Below, in pieces: positions 22,486 through 30,745 of a stretch of 64,000 nt of DNA; the first letter of the stretch is position 1; each line of letters starts with the position of its first letter. The stretch covers positions 1 to 64,000 of the forward strand of contig NZ_JAGQBA010000003.1 of assembly GCF_024345395.1 (NCBI RefSeq). Reading direction: 5' to 3'. The notes below the pieces were generated by a model that saw only the letters and a program-made list of their open reading frames with translations, did not search any database and was not told the origin of the DNA. Position numbers and translations under genes: made by a program. The stretch is from Cyanobium sp. Tous-M-B4 (GTDB taxonomy: Bacteria; Cyanobacteriota; Cyanobacteriia; PCC-6307; Cyanobiaceae).

Positions 22486-23007
22486 CTAGCGATTTAGCTG
22501 ACGCATCTGCCAGGTAACCCAGGTGCCCACCGGGCTCCAGAGCAGGTAAGGCAGCAGCAAAGCAGCCGCCAGCGTGCTCTCGCTAGCCACAGCCAGGGTG
22601 AGGGCAATGCCCCACACCAAGCCAGCAAAGCCAATGACCGTGCCCCTACCCAGGCTGCGGCTACGGCAGATCACAAGCGTGTAGCTCTGCACCAATACCA
22701 GCTGCACCAGGAAAGCCGCCATCCACAGGCCGCTCCAGCTGGCCTGCCAGGTGAGCCAAGCCGAGATGTAGAAGCAGGCGTAGATCAGCAACCAAATCAC
22801 GGGAATCAAGCCCTCAAACACCAGCCAGCGGGGGCGGCGCAGCCGGATAAACCAGGCAAAATCCTGCCGGCTTGGATTAAGGCTCCACGCCACCACCACA
22901 ATCACCAACAGAATCACCAGGGCGGCGAGCACTGCAAAAGGAATCAGCGGCACCCCAGCCTGCAGGTTCAACGCCCCTGATGCAGCAAACCAGGCCACGC
23001 AAAACAT
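22486..23007 (-). CDS. TspO/MBR-family membrane protein
   Basis: 173 residues with five predicted membrane helices. The pattern is that of the tryptophan-rich TspO family: RPRWLVFEGLIPVIWLLIY early (P-x-W ... P-V-W) and LLLPYLLWSPVGTWVTWQM at the end (the usual LLxPYLxWxxxAxxLN). TspO proteins bind tetrapyrroles and are linked to light and oxidative stress. Start ATG 23007 overlaps on the other strand with the ATG of the next gene; a TTG at 23022 is the alternative. Confidence 0.82.
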   Translation of the reverse strand: MFCVAWFAASGALNLQAGVPLIPFAVLAALVILLVIVVVAWSLNPSRQDFAWFIRLRRPRWLVFEGLIPVIWLLIYACFYISAWLTWQASWSGLWMAAFLVQLVLVQSYTLVICRSRSLGRGTVIGFAGLVWGIALTLAVASESTLAAALLLPYLLWSPVGTWVTWQMRQLNR

Positions 23008-23374
23008 GACCCCAACCAGCAATCCAGATCAAGCCAGCCAAGAACCCAGCCAGAAAGTCAACCAAGAAGAAATCCTTGCCGCCTCCAGTGGCTGGGTGGC
23101 TGTAGTGCTCAACCTGGTGCCTGGTTTAGGTACGGGATACATCTATCAACGCCGCTGGCGGGCTTACTGGATCAGCTCAGGCCTGGCAACGGCCTGGTTT
23201 GTGGCGGGAGGCGTATTGGGCCAAAACGTAGACGGGGTGTTGATGCCCGATTTGGTGCAGCAAAATCAACTGATCGGGCTAGGCGGCCTGCTGCTGCTGG
23301 CTGTTGTGACTGCAACAGAGGCTGGCCTCGCCGCCCGCCGCGCTCAGCCCAGCTCCAGGCAGGCCAACCCGTAG
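23006..23374 (+). CDS. small membrane protein
   Basis: 122 residues: a polar Gln/Ser-rich N-terminus, then three hydrophobic segments (VAVVLNLVPGLGTGYIY, WISSGLATAWFVAGGVL, LIGLGGLLLLAVVTATEAGLA). The first one with N-L-x-P-G-L-G-x-G-Y-I-Y-Q-R-R-W is reminiscent of the TM2-like motif found in small cyanobacterial membrane proteins. The function is unknown. Its ATG overlaps the ATG of the opposite TspO gene, and its 3' end overlaps 31 bases of the convergent acetyltransferase gene. Confidence 0.7.
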   Translation: MTPTSNPDQASQEPSQKVNQEEILAASSGWVAVVLNLVPGLGTGYIYQRRWRAYWISSGLATAWFVAGGVLGQNVDGVLMPDLVQQNQLIGLGGLLLLAVVTATEAGLAARRAQPSSRQANP

Positions 23375-24222
23375 ACATCGCCCAGGGGAACCGCCGGCAG
23401 GCTGCCCCGATACATCCTCAGCGTCTCGGCGACCACCGCAAAGCCCAACTGCAGCAGCAGGGTCCCTGCCTCCGGATTGGCGGCAGGGGCATCGATTAAC
23501 ACCACGCCGGCATGGCGGGCCATCAGGGCGTTGAGAAGCTGGGCCGCCAGGGCAGGCGTGTCGGCCAGCAGCGGCCCGATCCGCCAACCCTCGCCTCGAT
23601 GCAGCAGGCAGGGCCGGATCCGGCCAAAGCCGTGGCAGGAGCCATCCGGGCCGATCAGGGCCAGCACCGTGCCGGCGGGATGGTGCAGCCAATCGGCAAG
23701 GAAGTGGGGCCGGGGACTGAGCTCCCGCTGGGCGTCATAGGCCTGCACGGCCCTGTCGGGGATGGCACTTCCCTCAAGCAGGCTCAGGCCCTCTGGAGTG
23801 GCGGCGGGCGGGATGTTGCCGTCACTGATCCGCTGCCAGCGCTGGGTTGGCGACGCCGGCGCAAACCCAGCGCTGGCGTAGTCACCGATGCGATCGGGGG
23901 CGGCCTCAATGCCGATGCAAGTAAGGCCCTCCAGATGCTGCAGGGCACGCTGCCAAAGCTGACGGCCAAATCCCTGACCCCGGTGCTCTGGTTGCACCAG
24001 AAACATGCCGATGAAGCCGTATTCGGCGTTGTAACGGACCCCTGCGATACAGCCGATCGGACGACCGTTGAGGCAACCAACCCAAAGCCCCTGGCGGTCG
24101 GTATGGCGGTAGATGGCTACGTCTCCCTGGCCCGGCGCGAAGTGTTCAGCGCGGGCCCAGGCGATGACGTCGGCGAGATCGCCCTTCTCCAGGGCCCGAA
24201 TCCGCAAAAGGGATGGGGCCAC
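23344..24222 (-). CDS. GNAT N-acetyltransferase, two GNAT domains
   Basis: 292 residues, GTG start. The N-terminal GNAT domain has the acetyl-CoA loop EHRGQGFGRQL (79-89) preceded by the strand FIGMFLV. A second, degenerate GNAT-like half follows (ALIGPDGSCHGFGRIRPC, then IGPLLADTPALAAQLL), the architecture of the YdfB/Acetyltransf_18 type of two-domain enzymes. The acceptor is unknown. The 3' end overlaps the convergent small membrane protein gene. It lies upstream of no partner on its strand. Confidence 0.87.
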   Translation of the reverse strand: MAPSLLRIRALEKGDLADVIAWARAEHFAPGQGDVAIYRHTDRQGLWVGCLNGRPIGCIAGVRYNAEYGFIGMFLVQPEHRGQGFGRQLWQRALQHLEGLTCIGIEAAPDRIGDYASAGFAPASPTQRWQRISDGNIPPAATPEGLSLLEGSAIPDRAVQAYDAQRELSPRPHFLADWLHHPAGTVLALIGPDGSCHGFGRIRPCLLHRGEGWRIGPLLADTPALAAQLLNALMARHAGVVLIDAPAANPEAGTLLLQLGFAVVAETLRMYRGSLPAVPLGDVYGLACLELG

Positions 24223-24227
24223 CCCGC

Positions 24228-24938
24228 TCAGTTAGAGCCGTAGGCGATGTGGCAGCTGGCATTGAGCACCTGGGCCTGGTCAGCCGTGGTAGGTGCCATG
24301 CCATTGATCAGCCCCTGCTTGCAATCGCTGGTTGCTGTCATCAGGGGCATACCGGCAACGCCGTAGGCAAACTGAACTCGATTAGGTGGCAGGGCTTGAA
24401 CCGAGCCGTAGTCGAGCTGCAGGCTGGTTTGGGGCACCACGATCACGGTTGACTGCTGATACGTAGCTGCGTCGACAGCACTGGTGATTGCAGCAGCCGT
24501 GGCCAAGCTGCCCACTCCCCAGGCCACCGAACTGGCTCCCCACCAGGGCCAGGCCGCTGGATAGGGCCGGTACCAGCCGGTGCTCCAGGTGCGCGACGAC
24601 CAGTAACCGCCTTGGCGGCCCCAGGCCGGATTCCAGGCAGAGGCCCCTGGCGCGCGGGTGAGACCAGCGCCAGGAGCACCCCAACCCACACCAGGGCGAG
24701 CTCCCGCTCCGGGTGCACCTACTCCGGGCGCCCCTACTCCGGGTGCTCCCACACCAGCGCCCGGTCTCACTCCGGCGCCAGGAGCACCCCAGCCAGCTCC
24801 TGGACGCACTCCCGCACCGGAGCCCGCACCGCCAAAGCCACCGCCGCCCATGGGGCGGGCCAGAGCGCTGAAGCTGCCCGCAGCTGCTACGACGAGCCCT
24901 AAGCCAATCGCCGTGATCAGTTCTGCCCGCTTGCCCAT
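24228..24938 (-). CDS. exported Gly/Ala/Pro-rich repeat protein
   Basis: 236 residues. A signal peptide (LVVAAAGSFSALA) precedes 60 residues of repeats built on G-A-P-G-V-G / R-P-G-A-G-W-G (about residues 35-95), then a Trp/Tyr-rich segment (YWSSRTWSTGWYRPYPAAW), a hydrophobic helix (residues about 140-160) and a C-terminal domain with two cysteines that may pair (SDCKQ... NASCHIAYG). The low-complexity stretch suggests a flexible cell-surface or cell-wall spacer. No family recognised. It follows the Nif11-like gene on the same strand after 61 bases. Confidence 0.75.
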   Translation of the reverse strand: MGKRAELITAIGLGLVVAAAGSFSALARPMGGGGFGGAGSGAGVRPGAGWGAPGAGVRPGAGVGAPGVGAPGVGAPGAGARPGVGWGAPGAGLTRAPGASAWNPAWGRQGGYWSSRTWSTGWYRPYPAAWPWWGASSVAWGVGSLATAAAITSAVDAATYQQSTVIVVPQTSLQLDYGSVQALPPNRVQFAYGVAGMPLMTATSDCKQGLINGMAPTTADQAQVLNASCHIAYGSN

Positions 24939-24999
24939 GGTGTTGCTACTGCATTCACTAGAGATGGTCTAACCGCGAACGAAGCCCACAGCACGGCAG

Positions 25000-25215
25000 C
25001 TAGTTGTATTCCCCGGGAAGGTCCTGCTTGGTAACCGTTACCCGACCTACTTTTTTGCCTGAAAGCCGCAGCAGCTCGTCGCCAGAAAATTCAAAGCCCA
25101 GGCCAGCCCCGATCTTGGCCACGTCATCAGCAGTAGCCGCGGCTTGCACGGCCTGCCGGAGCGACTGGTCATCCTGAACCTTGCCCAGGAAGGCCTTCAG
25201 CTGATCGAGGGACAT
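25000..25215 (-). CDS. Nif11-like leader peptide family protein
   Basis: 71 residues: MSLDQLKAFLGKVQDDQSLR, then VQAAATADDVAKIGAGLGFEFSGDEL. This is the Nif11 domain (S-x-D-Q-L-x-A-F-L-x-K-V-x-x-D-x-x-L-Q), found in nitrogen-fixation loci and as leader peptides of ribosomal natural products. The tail (KKVGRVTVTKQDLPGEYN) lacks Cys and the double-Gly cleavage site, so it is not an obvious precursor. The start overlaps the end of the Cys microprotein by 19 bases, so the two are coupled. Confidence 0.83.
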   Translation of the reverse strand: MSLDQLKAFLGKVQDDQSLRQAVQAAATADDVAKIGAGLGFEFSGDELLRLSGKKVGRVTVTKQDLPGEYN

Positions 25216-25385
25216 GGGATCTCGTCGACAGTGCGATCCAGGATGGAGACCACATCTTCGTCGACCTGGGCCAGCCGCTCGAGCACTAGCTGCAGATCAA
25301 GGGCGGTGAGCTCGCCATCGGGCTGCCATTTGAGGCAGGTGCGTCCCAGGCAGCAAGTAGTCAAAACTTGGGTGGTGTGGACCAT
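25197..25385 (-). CDS. Cys-containing microprotein, paralogue of 5904-6089
   Basis: 62 residues, ATG at 25385 with GGAGG 7 bases upstream. It contains TTCCLGRTCLKW, then DGELTALDLQLVLERLAQVD, and ends PCPSIS, matching the protein at 5904 in order and length. Cysteines: four, three of them near the N-terminus. Start-to-stop overlap with the downstream Nif11-like gene suggests the two products act together. Function unknown; a bacteriocin-like or regulatory peptide pair are both open. Confidence 0.75.
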   Translation of the reverse strand: MVHTTQVLTTCCLGRTCLKWQPDGELTALDLQLVLERLAQVDEDVVSILDRTVDEIPCPSIS

Positions 25386-25516
25386 GGCCCACCTCCGTTC
25401 TGTGTTCAATTCATCATCATCTGGATGGCTGCCCTTGTATGCCCCCATCTGGGGGTGATTTCCGCTGAAACATGCCAAAGCCTGATCAAAATGGCGCAAA
25501 AGCCATCTCCTGCGCC

Positions 25517-26050
25517 ATGACCCTTGAAACTGGGCCCCGTAGCTCGCAGCGAGACCGTCAGCTTGACCTACTCAGGGTGGTTTGCTGCGTGGCCTGGGCC
25601 GATGGCGATGTTTCCGCAGACGAAAAGCGGCTGCTCGAGAAACTCGTGGCCAAGTACTTCGCCTGTGGAGATGGCTCAGGGGCAAACCAGGAAGCTGCGC
25701 GTCAGCTAGCTGCCTGGACAGTCGACTCTTCCGTGCTCGCGGAAGTAGTTCCAAGGATTACTAGCGAGGAAGACCGGGCTCTAGCCCTGAAGCTCAGCTA
25801 CATGATGGCCAAAGTGGGCCAACGTCCTCAGGACAGTTCGCCGATCAACCCGGCAGAAAAAGCCCTGTACCGGCAGCTGGTGGAAGCCCTTGGCCTGAGC
25901 GAATCTGAAGTGACTGAAGCCGAATGGGCCGCTGAACAGGAGCTGTCCAGCGGCAAAGGGGTATGGGCTGCCCTAGGGGCAGCCTTTGCCGGTCTCGGTG
26001 CCTGGCCCAGCCAAGAAATGCTGGAAACCCCGGGCATGCAGTGGCTATGA
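25517..26050 (+). CDS. TerB-like protein
   Basis: About 177 residues from ATG 25517 (an earlier start at 25472 would add 15). The helical bundle of the TerB family is visible: RQLDLLRVVCCVAWADGDVSADEKRLLEKL, where W-A-D-G-x-x-x-x-x-E is the characteristic acidic first motif, and a second repeat EKALYRQLVEALGLSESEV. TerB-type domains are all-helical and bind metal through acidic residues; roles range from tellurite resistance to phage defence. No Ter gene neighbours. Divergent from the microprotein/Nif11 operon. Confidence 0.75.
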   Translation: MTLETGPRSSQRDRQLDLLRVVCCVAWADGDVSADEKRLLEKLVAKYFACGDGSGANQEAARQLAAWTVDSSVLAEVVPRITSEEDRALALKLSYMMAKVGQRPQDSSPINPAEKALYRQLVEALGLSESEVTEAEWAAEQELSSGKGVWAALGAAFAGLGAWPSQEMLETPGMQWL

Positions 26051-26077
26051 AGCCAGCTGCTCAGGCCCGATCGGGAT

Positions 26078-26221
26078 TCAGCCCAGACCGAGCTGGCCCA
26101 GGATGCCCTGGCCAGTAAGCAGCTCGGTGCCCAAACCGATCACGAAACCGAGCATGGCCAGACGGCCATTCCAGGTTTCAGCGAAGGCAACGAAGCCAAA
26201 GCGGGAAGCGGAGTCAGCCAT
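26078..26221 (-). CDS. hli: high-light-inducible protein (second copy)
   Basis: 47 residues, almost the same protein as the one at 18645 (differences near the N-terminus and at the end, GQGILGQLGLG against GQSIAAQLGLG). The chlorophyll-binding motif FAETWNGRLAMLGF is intact. It is the last gene of the leftward run pgi-recQ-hli, but its start lies only 11 bases from the recQ stop, so any own promoter must overlap recQ; an HLR1-like site at 26243 supports this. Confidence 0.95.
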   Translation of the reverse strand: MADSASRFGFVAFAETWNGRLAMLGFVIGLGTELLTGQGILGQLGLG

Positions 26222-26232
26222 GAAAGGAATCC

Positions 26233-28128
26233 TTAAGGAAACGTGAATTGACTGTAACGCCTCATGAAGCTGGCGTTTGTATCCCCTATTGGAAAAAGCG
26301 CAGCATCCAAGCTCGCCAGCAGCGCCAAGCCATAGCGATCGAGCTTGGCTTGGCCCACACCGCCGATCCCGGCCAGTTCCTCCAAGGAGCGGGGCCGGCG
26401 GGTCACCACCTCCACCAGGGTGCGGTCGTGAAACACCACGTAGGGCGGCACTCCCTGCTGCCGCGCTTGCTCGCGGCGCCAATCCTTCAGCGCCTGCAAC
26501 ACGGGCGCCTCATCAGGGTTCAACTCTGCCGCAGCAGGAGCCGGGCTCACCCCAGGCTGGCTGCGGCGCTCTCGCTTCGCTGGCGGCAGCCGCAGCAGCA
26601 GTTGAGCCTCACCCCGCAGCAACGGCTTGAGCCGCCCGTCCTCGCCGAATCCCAGAGCCCCAAAGCGCTCGGAGTCGGACTGCAGCAACCCCTGGGCCAC
26701 CAGCTGGCGAAACAGGCTGCGCCACTGGCCGCGATCAAGCTCCTTGCCAATGCCATACACACCCAGCTGCTGGTGGCCGAGCTCGCGAATTCGGGCCGTA
26801 TCTGCCCCCAGCAGCACATCCACCAAATGGGAGGCACCAAAGCGGCTGCCGGTGCGGTATACAGCCGATAGGGCCTTGCGCACCGACTCGGTGGCATCGA
26901 CTGCCGTATCTGGCTCAAGGCAGAGATCGCAATTGCCACAGGGCTCGGGCAGGGCCTCGCCAAAGTGGCTGAGCAACACCTGACGGCGGCAGCCGCTCGC
27001 CTCGGTGAAGCCAATCAGGGCATCGAGCTTGCCGTGCTCAACCCGTTTTTGCTGCTGCTCCGCGTCGGAGTCGTCGATGAAGCGGCGCAGCTGGGGCACA
27101 TCGCCGCCGCCATGCACCATCCAGGCCAGGGCCGGCAGGCCATCCCGGCCGGCGCGGCCGGTTTCCTGGTAGTAGGCCTCCAGGCTTTTGGGCAAGTCCA
27201 CGTGGGCCACAAAGCGCACATCCGGCTTGTCGATGCCCATGCCAAAAGCGATCGTGGCAACCACCACCACGCCGCTTTCGCGGCGGAAGCGCTCCAGAGC
27301 GGCGCTGCGCACCGCCCCATCCAATCCGGCGTGATAGGCAACCGCGTCATATCCCGCTGCCTGCAGGTCGCGGCAGAAGCCATCCACCCGGTTGCGGGAG
27401 CGGGCATACACAATTCCTGAGGCGCCGCGGTGATCGGCGAGCAGCTCAAGCAATTGGCGGCGGACGTCGTCCTTGTCGCGCAGCAAATAGCGGATGTTGG
27501 GGCGATCAAAGCTGGCCAGAAACACTCGCCCCTGCTCCAACTGCAACCGGGCGCGGATCTCGTCTCGGGTGCGGGGATCGGCCGTAGCGGTGAGTGCCAG
27601 CCGCGGCACGGCGGGAAATCGCTGGGCCAGCACCGAAAGCTGCAGGTATTCCGGGCGGAAGTCATGCCCCCACTGGGAAACGCAGTGGGCCTCATCAACG
27701 GCAAACAGGGCCAGGGGTAGGGAAGCAAGCCGCTCGAGGGTGTCCCCCGCTAGCAAGCGCTCGGGAGACAAATAGACCAAATCCAGTTGGCCCGCCCGCA
27801 GCAGGCGCCAGGTGTTGGCGGTTTCCTCAGCGCTACAGCCCGAGTGCAGCGCCGCAGCCCGCACCCCCGCCTGACGCAGCCCCTCAACCTGGTCTTGCAT
27901 CAGGGCGATCAGGGGCGAAATCACCACCGCCGTTCCCGCTCGGCAGAGGGCCGGGATCTGGTAGCAAAGCGATTTGCCCCCACCGGTGGGCATCAGCACC
28001 AGGGCCGAGCCACCAGCCACCACATGCTCAACAATCTCCTGCTGGGGCCCGCGAAATGCGCCGTAGCCAAAAACCTCGCGCAGCACCTGCCCGGGAGAGG
28101 CAGGGCTCGCCGCAACGGGCTCTGGCAT
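26233..28128 (-). CDS. recQ: ATP-dependent DNA helicase RecQ
   Basis: 631 residues with the full RecQ order: helicase core with Walker A PTGGGKS (47-53) and DEAH (145-148) followed by CVSQWGHDFRPEY, a Cys-rich zinc-binding region (CRRQVLLSHFGE, then CGNCDLC), the RQC winged helix, and a C-terminal HRDC domain (ALKDWRREQARQQGVPPYV, DRTLVEV). RecQ unwinds DNA 3' to 5' in recombination repair. Its start is 15 bases from the pgi stop, so the two are probably transcribed together. Its 3' end seems to carry the hli promoter. Confidence 0.97.
   Translation of the reverse strand: MPEPVAASPASPGQVLREVFGYGAFRGPQQEIVEHVVAGGSALVLMPTGGGKSLCYQIPALCRAGTAVVISPLIALMQDQVEGLRQAGVRAAALHSGCSAEETANTWRLLRAGQLDLVYLSPERLLAGDTLERLASLPLALFAVDEAHCVSQWGHDFRPEYLQLSVLAQRFPAVPRLALTATADPRTRDEIRARLQLEQGRVFLASFDRPNIRYLLRDKDDVRRQLLELLADHRGASGIVYARSRNRVDGFCRDLQAAGYDAVAYHAGLDGAVRSAALERFRRESGVVVVATIAFGMGIDKPDVRFVAHVDLPKSLEAYYQETGRAGRDGLPALAWMVHGGGDVPQLRRFIDDSDAEQQQKRVEHGKLDALIGFTEASGCRRQVLLSHFGEALPEPCGNCDLCLEPDTAVDATESVRKALSAVYRTGSRFGASHLVDVLLGADTARIRELGHQQLGVYGIGKELDRGQWRSLFRQLVAQGLLQSDSERFGALGFGEDGRLKPLLRGEAQLLLRLPPAKRERRSQPGVSPAPAAAELNPDEAPVLQALKDWRREQARQQGVPPYVVFHDRTLVEVVTRRPRSLEELAGIGGVGQAKLDRYGLALLASLDAALFPIGDTNASFMRRYSQFTFP
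26243..26258 (-). promoter_or_regulatory. HLR1-like element within the recQ 3' end
   Basis: On the minus strand GTTACAGTCAATTCAC. The first half-site is a perfect HLR1 half (GTTACA), the second imperfect, with the same 10-base spacing and the same central GTCA as at the other hli gene. It covers the last codons of recQ. Confidence 0.55.
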
Positions 28129-28142
28129 GGGGATTTCCCTGC

Positions 28143-29738
28143 TCAGACCTTGGCGAACTTCATCGCCGCCGGAGAACCCCAGTCACCAGTCACCTGATAG
28201 CCGCGGGGATTGGCGCAGAGGTGGCGCAGGATCCAGAACAGGCTCTCTGGGCTGTCCGTACCCAAGGCCAGCTGCAACTCCTGCAAACTGCGCTCCTGGC
28301 CATCGCTGAGGAGGGCTTCGAGCCGCTCCTGCAGAGCCAGGATCAGGGCTGCTGCCTTTTTGCCGGCCTCCACCCCCGGCTGGTCGTAGGCGTTGACATT
28401 TACCAGTTCGGCGTAGAGGCCGACGGCGCGCTCAAACAGGGCGATCAGGGCACCGAGAGCTGTGGCATCAAAGCGGCGCAGGGTGATCGAGAGGCTCTGG
28501 CGGCCACCTTCCATCAGGGCCGAACGGGTGCCCTGCAGGAAGCCATCGAGGAAGTCGCCAGGGATCTCATCACCGATGGGCGGGATATCGCTGGGCTCTT
28601 CCAGTGCCTCGATGAAGGTCACAAAGAAGTTGTCGATGCCATCGCGCAGCTGCTGCACGTAGGCGTGCTGGTCGGTCGAGCCCTTGTTGCCGTAAACGGC
28701 AATGCCCTGGTGCACCACCTCGCCGCCGCGGTCGTGCTTCTTACCGAGACTCTCCATCACCAACTGCTGGAGATAGCGGCTGAACACCTCCAGCCGATCG
28801 CGATAGGGGAGCACAACCATGTCGCGCTTGCCCTGGCCATGGCCAGCCACAAACCACGCTGCAGCCATCAAGGCAGCCGGGTTTTGGAGCAGATCTGACA
28901 CCCGGGTCAGGGCGTCCATTCGGGCGGCGCCGGCCAGAAAGCCGCGCAGATCGGCACCCACCAAGGCCGCCGGCAGCAGGCCAACGGCACTGGTGATGCT
29001 GGTGCGGCCGCCCACCCAATCGAACATGTCAAAGCGGCGCAACCACTGACCGGCCACGGCCACCTGATCGAGCTTGCTATCGAGCATGGTGACCGCCACA
29101 GCTTGGGCGGCCCACTGCCCGCCCCGGGCCTCCAGCCGGGCCTGGGCTTGCTCCATGCCGATATGGGGCTCAGGGGTGCCGCCCGACTTGCTCACCACCA
29201 CCACCAAGGTGGTGGCTAGGCGGCCGTCTAGGGCCGCCAAGGTGCGACTCATCCCGGCGGGGTCAACGTTGTCGAAGAAGTGGAAGGGGAGACCCTGACC
29301 CTCTTCCTGCAGGGCGCGCACCATCAGCAGCGGGCCGAGGCCGGAACCGCCAATACCGATCCAAAGCACGTCGGTGAACGGCTGACCGTTTGGAGCAGAG
29401 AGGCTGCCGTCGAGAACTTCGCGGCCAAAGGTCTCAATCCGCTCCACCTCGGCGTTGATGTGCGCGGTGGTGGCGGCGTCTGGTGCCAGCTCTGGGGTGC
29501 GCAGCCAGTAGTGGCCAACCTGGCGCTGTTCATCCTGGTTGGCAATCGCACCACCCTCTAGGGCCGCCATCGCCGCAAAGGCCAGGTCGAATCGGGGAGC
29601 CAAGGCATCGAGATCGGCCTGGCCGATCGCCATGCGACTCATATCGAGCCAAATACCAAGATCGCTTTCATACCAAAGCAAGTCGCAAAAGCGCTGCCAT
29701 TGGATCTCGGCATTGGAGCCATCAAAGTTGGCAAGCAT
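28143..29738 (-). CDS. pgi: glucose-6-phosphate isomerase
   Basis: About 531 residues from ATG 29738 (a TTG 5 codons upstream is possible). Sugar isomerase (SIS) elements: WIGIGGSGLGPLLMVRAL, VSKSGGTPEPHIG, DWVGGRTSITSAVGL (PGI signature) and VNAYDQPGVEAGKKAA near the C-terminus. It interconverts glucose-6-P and fructose-6-P at the branch between glycogen metabolism, glycolysis and the pentose phosphate path. The gene stands upstream of recQ. Length is normal for cyanobacterial Pgi. Confidence 0.97.
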   Translation of the reverse strand: MLANFDGSNAEIQWQRFCDLLWYESDLGIWLDMSRMAIGQADLDALAPRFDLAFAAMAALEGGAIANQDEQRQVGHYWLRTPELAPDAATTAHINAEVERIETFGREVLDGSLSAPNGQPFTDVLWIGIGGSGLGPLLMVRALQEEGQGLPFHFFDNVDPAGMSRTLAALDGRLATTLVVVVSKSGGTPEPHIGMEQAQARLEARGGQWAAQAVAVTMLDSKLDQVAVAGQWLRRFDMFDWVGGRTSITSAVGLLPAALVGADLRGFLAGAARMDALTRVSDLLQNPAALMAAAWFVAGHGQGKRDMVVLPYRDRLEVFSRYLQQLVMESLGKKHDRGGEVVHQGIAVYGNKGSTDQHAYVQQLRDGIDNFFVTFIEALEEPSDIPPIGDEIPGDFLDGFLQGTRSALMEGGRQSLSITLRRFDATALGALIALFERAVGLYAELVNVNAYDQPGVEAGKKAAALILALQERLEALLSDGQERSLQELQLALGTDSPESLFWILRHLCANPRGYQVTGDWGSPAAMKFAKV

Positions 29739-29899
29739 GGGCTTGCGGCTCAAGCCGCTCTCGTCGCCAGAACTTAGATCTGACCACGCCCCAGCACCAG
29801 CACTAGTACCAGCCCCAGCCCAAGGGACGGACGGAAGACCGTTCCGTCGTCAGGGGTCTAACCCAGAAAAATTCCGTAATATCAATCCATAATTAATGA

Positions 29900-30745
29900 G
29901 TGTTTGTGCCTAACCCCACCAGCTACCCGCGCTGGCTTGCCCTAGGCAAGCGGCTGGTAGGGGTCCGGCGTTTCACCGGCCTTGCAGCAGCCCTGTTGGC
30001 TGTTGCAAGCAGCCCGCTCCTTAACGGTCCAAAAACGCCCCTGCTGCTGCTTGATCCCGGTCTCAGCGGCAGCATCAGCTCCGCTGCTGGCTCGGGGCAA
30101 CTTGCAGATCCGCTGCAATTTTCACCAGACGAACTTAAGGAGCTGCAGCGCCGCTTTGGTGTCCACGGACCCCAGCCCCGCCTGGCCCAGTTATTCACCA
30201 GTGGTATCGACCAATTAGAGCCGCTGCGCAGCCACACCCTGGGGCGCTTGGTCGAGCTTCGTCCCCTGATCCTGGCCGAATCCCGGCGCCAGAAGATCAA
30301 TCCCGTTTTGGTGACAGCAGTGTTGTTCGACGAAATGCGGCACGCCAAACCGGGCGAAGATCTGCCCCTGGCGGCCCATTCCGGCTTATTCAGCACCCAT
30401 GGCCCCGCCCAGCTAAGTCTCGGCGAAATGGTGCACCAGGGCCTGCTGCCGGCCAATGCCTCCGAAGCCGAAATCACCGAGGCCCGCAACCAGCTGCTCG
30501 ATCCCGAACGCAACGTGGTGCTGCTGGTGGGCAAATTCGCTCGCCTCAGCCGCGCCCTCGAGCTGCCCCAACGCCCCCTGCAGGCCAGCGGCAACCCCCG
30601 TGACGCCAAGGCCCTAGCCACCCTGGCCTACCTCCACAACGGCAAGCTCGACTACCCCCGCCGCATCCTGCGCACCATGCAGGATCCCGAACTCCACGCC
30701 CTGCTGTACGCCACCCGTAAACAGGCCCCAGCACCACTAATTTGA
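29900..30745 (+). CDS. exported lysozyme-like-fold hypothetical protein
   Basis: 281 residues, GTG start, with an N-terminal hydrophobic segment (FTGLAAALLAVASSPLL) acting as signal or anchor. The central part INPVLVTAVLFDEMRHAKPG, then GLFSTHGPAQLSLGEM, has the lay-out of lytic-transglycosylase-like folds: helix with catalytic-type Glu followed by a G-P-A-Q-L motif. A role in cell-wall turnover is plausible but not shown. The stop codon lies in the first unit of a tandem repeat; the convergent neighbour is an amidase that also acts on peptidoglycan. Confidence 0.65.
   Translation: MFVPNPTSYPRWLALGKRLVGVRRFTGLAAALLAVASSPLLNGPKTPLLLLDPGLSGSISSAAGSGQLADPLQFSPDELKELQRRFGVHGPQPRLAQLFTSGIDQLEPLRSHTLGRLVELRPLILAESRRQKINPVLVTAVLFDEMRHAKPGEDLPLAAHSGLFSTHGPAQLSLGEMVHQGLLPANASEAEITEARNQLLDPERNVVLLVGKFARLSRALELPQRPLQASGNPRDAKALATLAYLHNGKLDYPRRILRTMQDPELHALLYATRKQAPAPLI

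Noticed and set aside
27594-28898. Long plus-strand open frame (434 codons) opposite recQ and pgi
   Set aside because: It spans two conserved genes on the other strand; its composition is biased and it has no recognisable domain.
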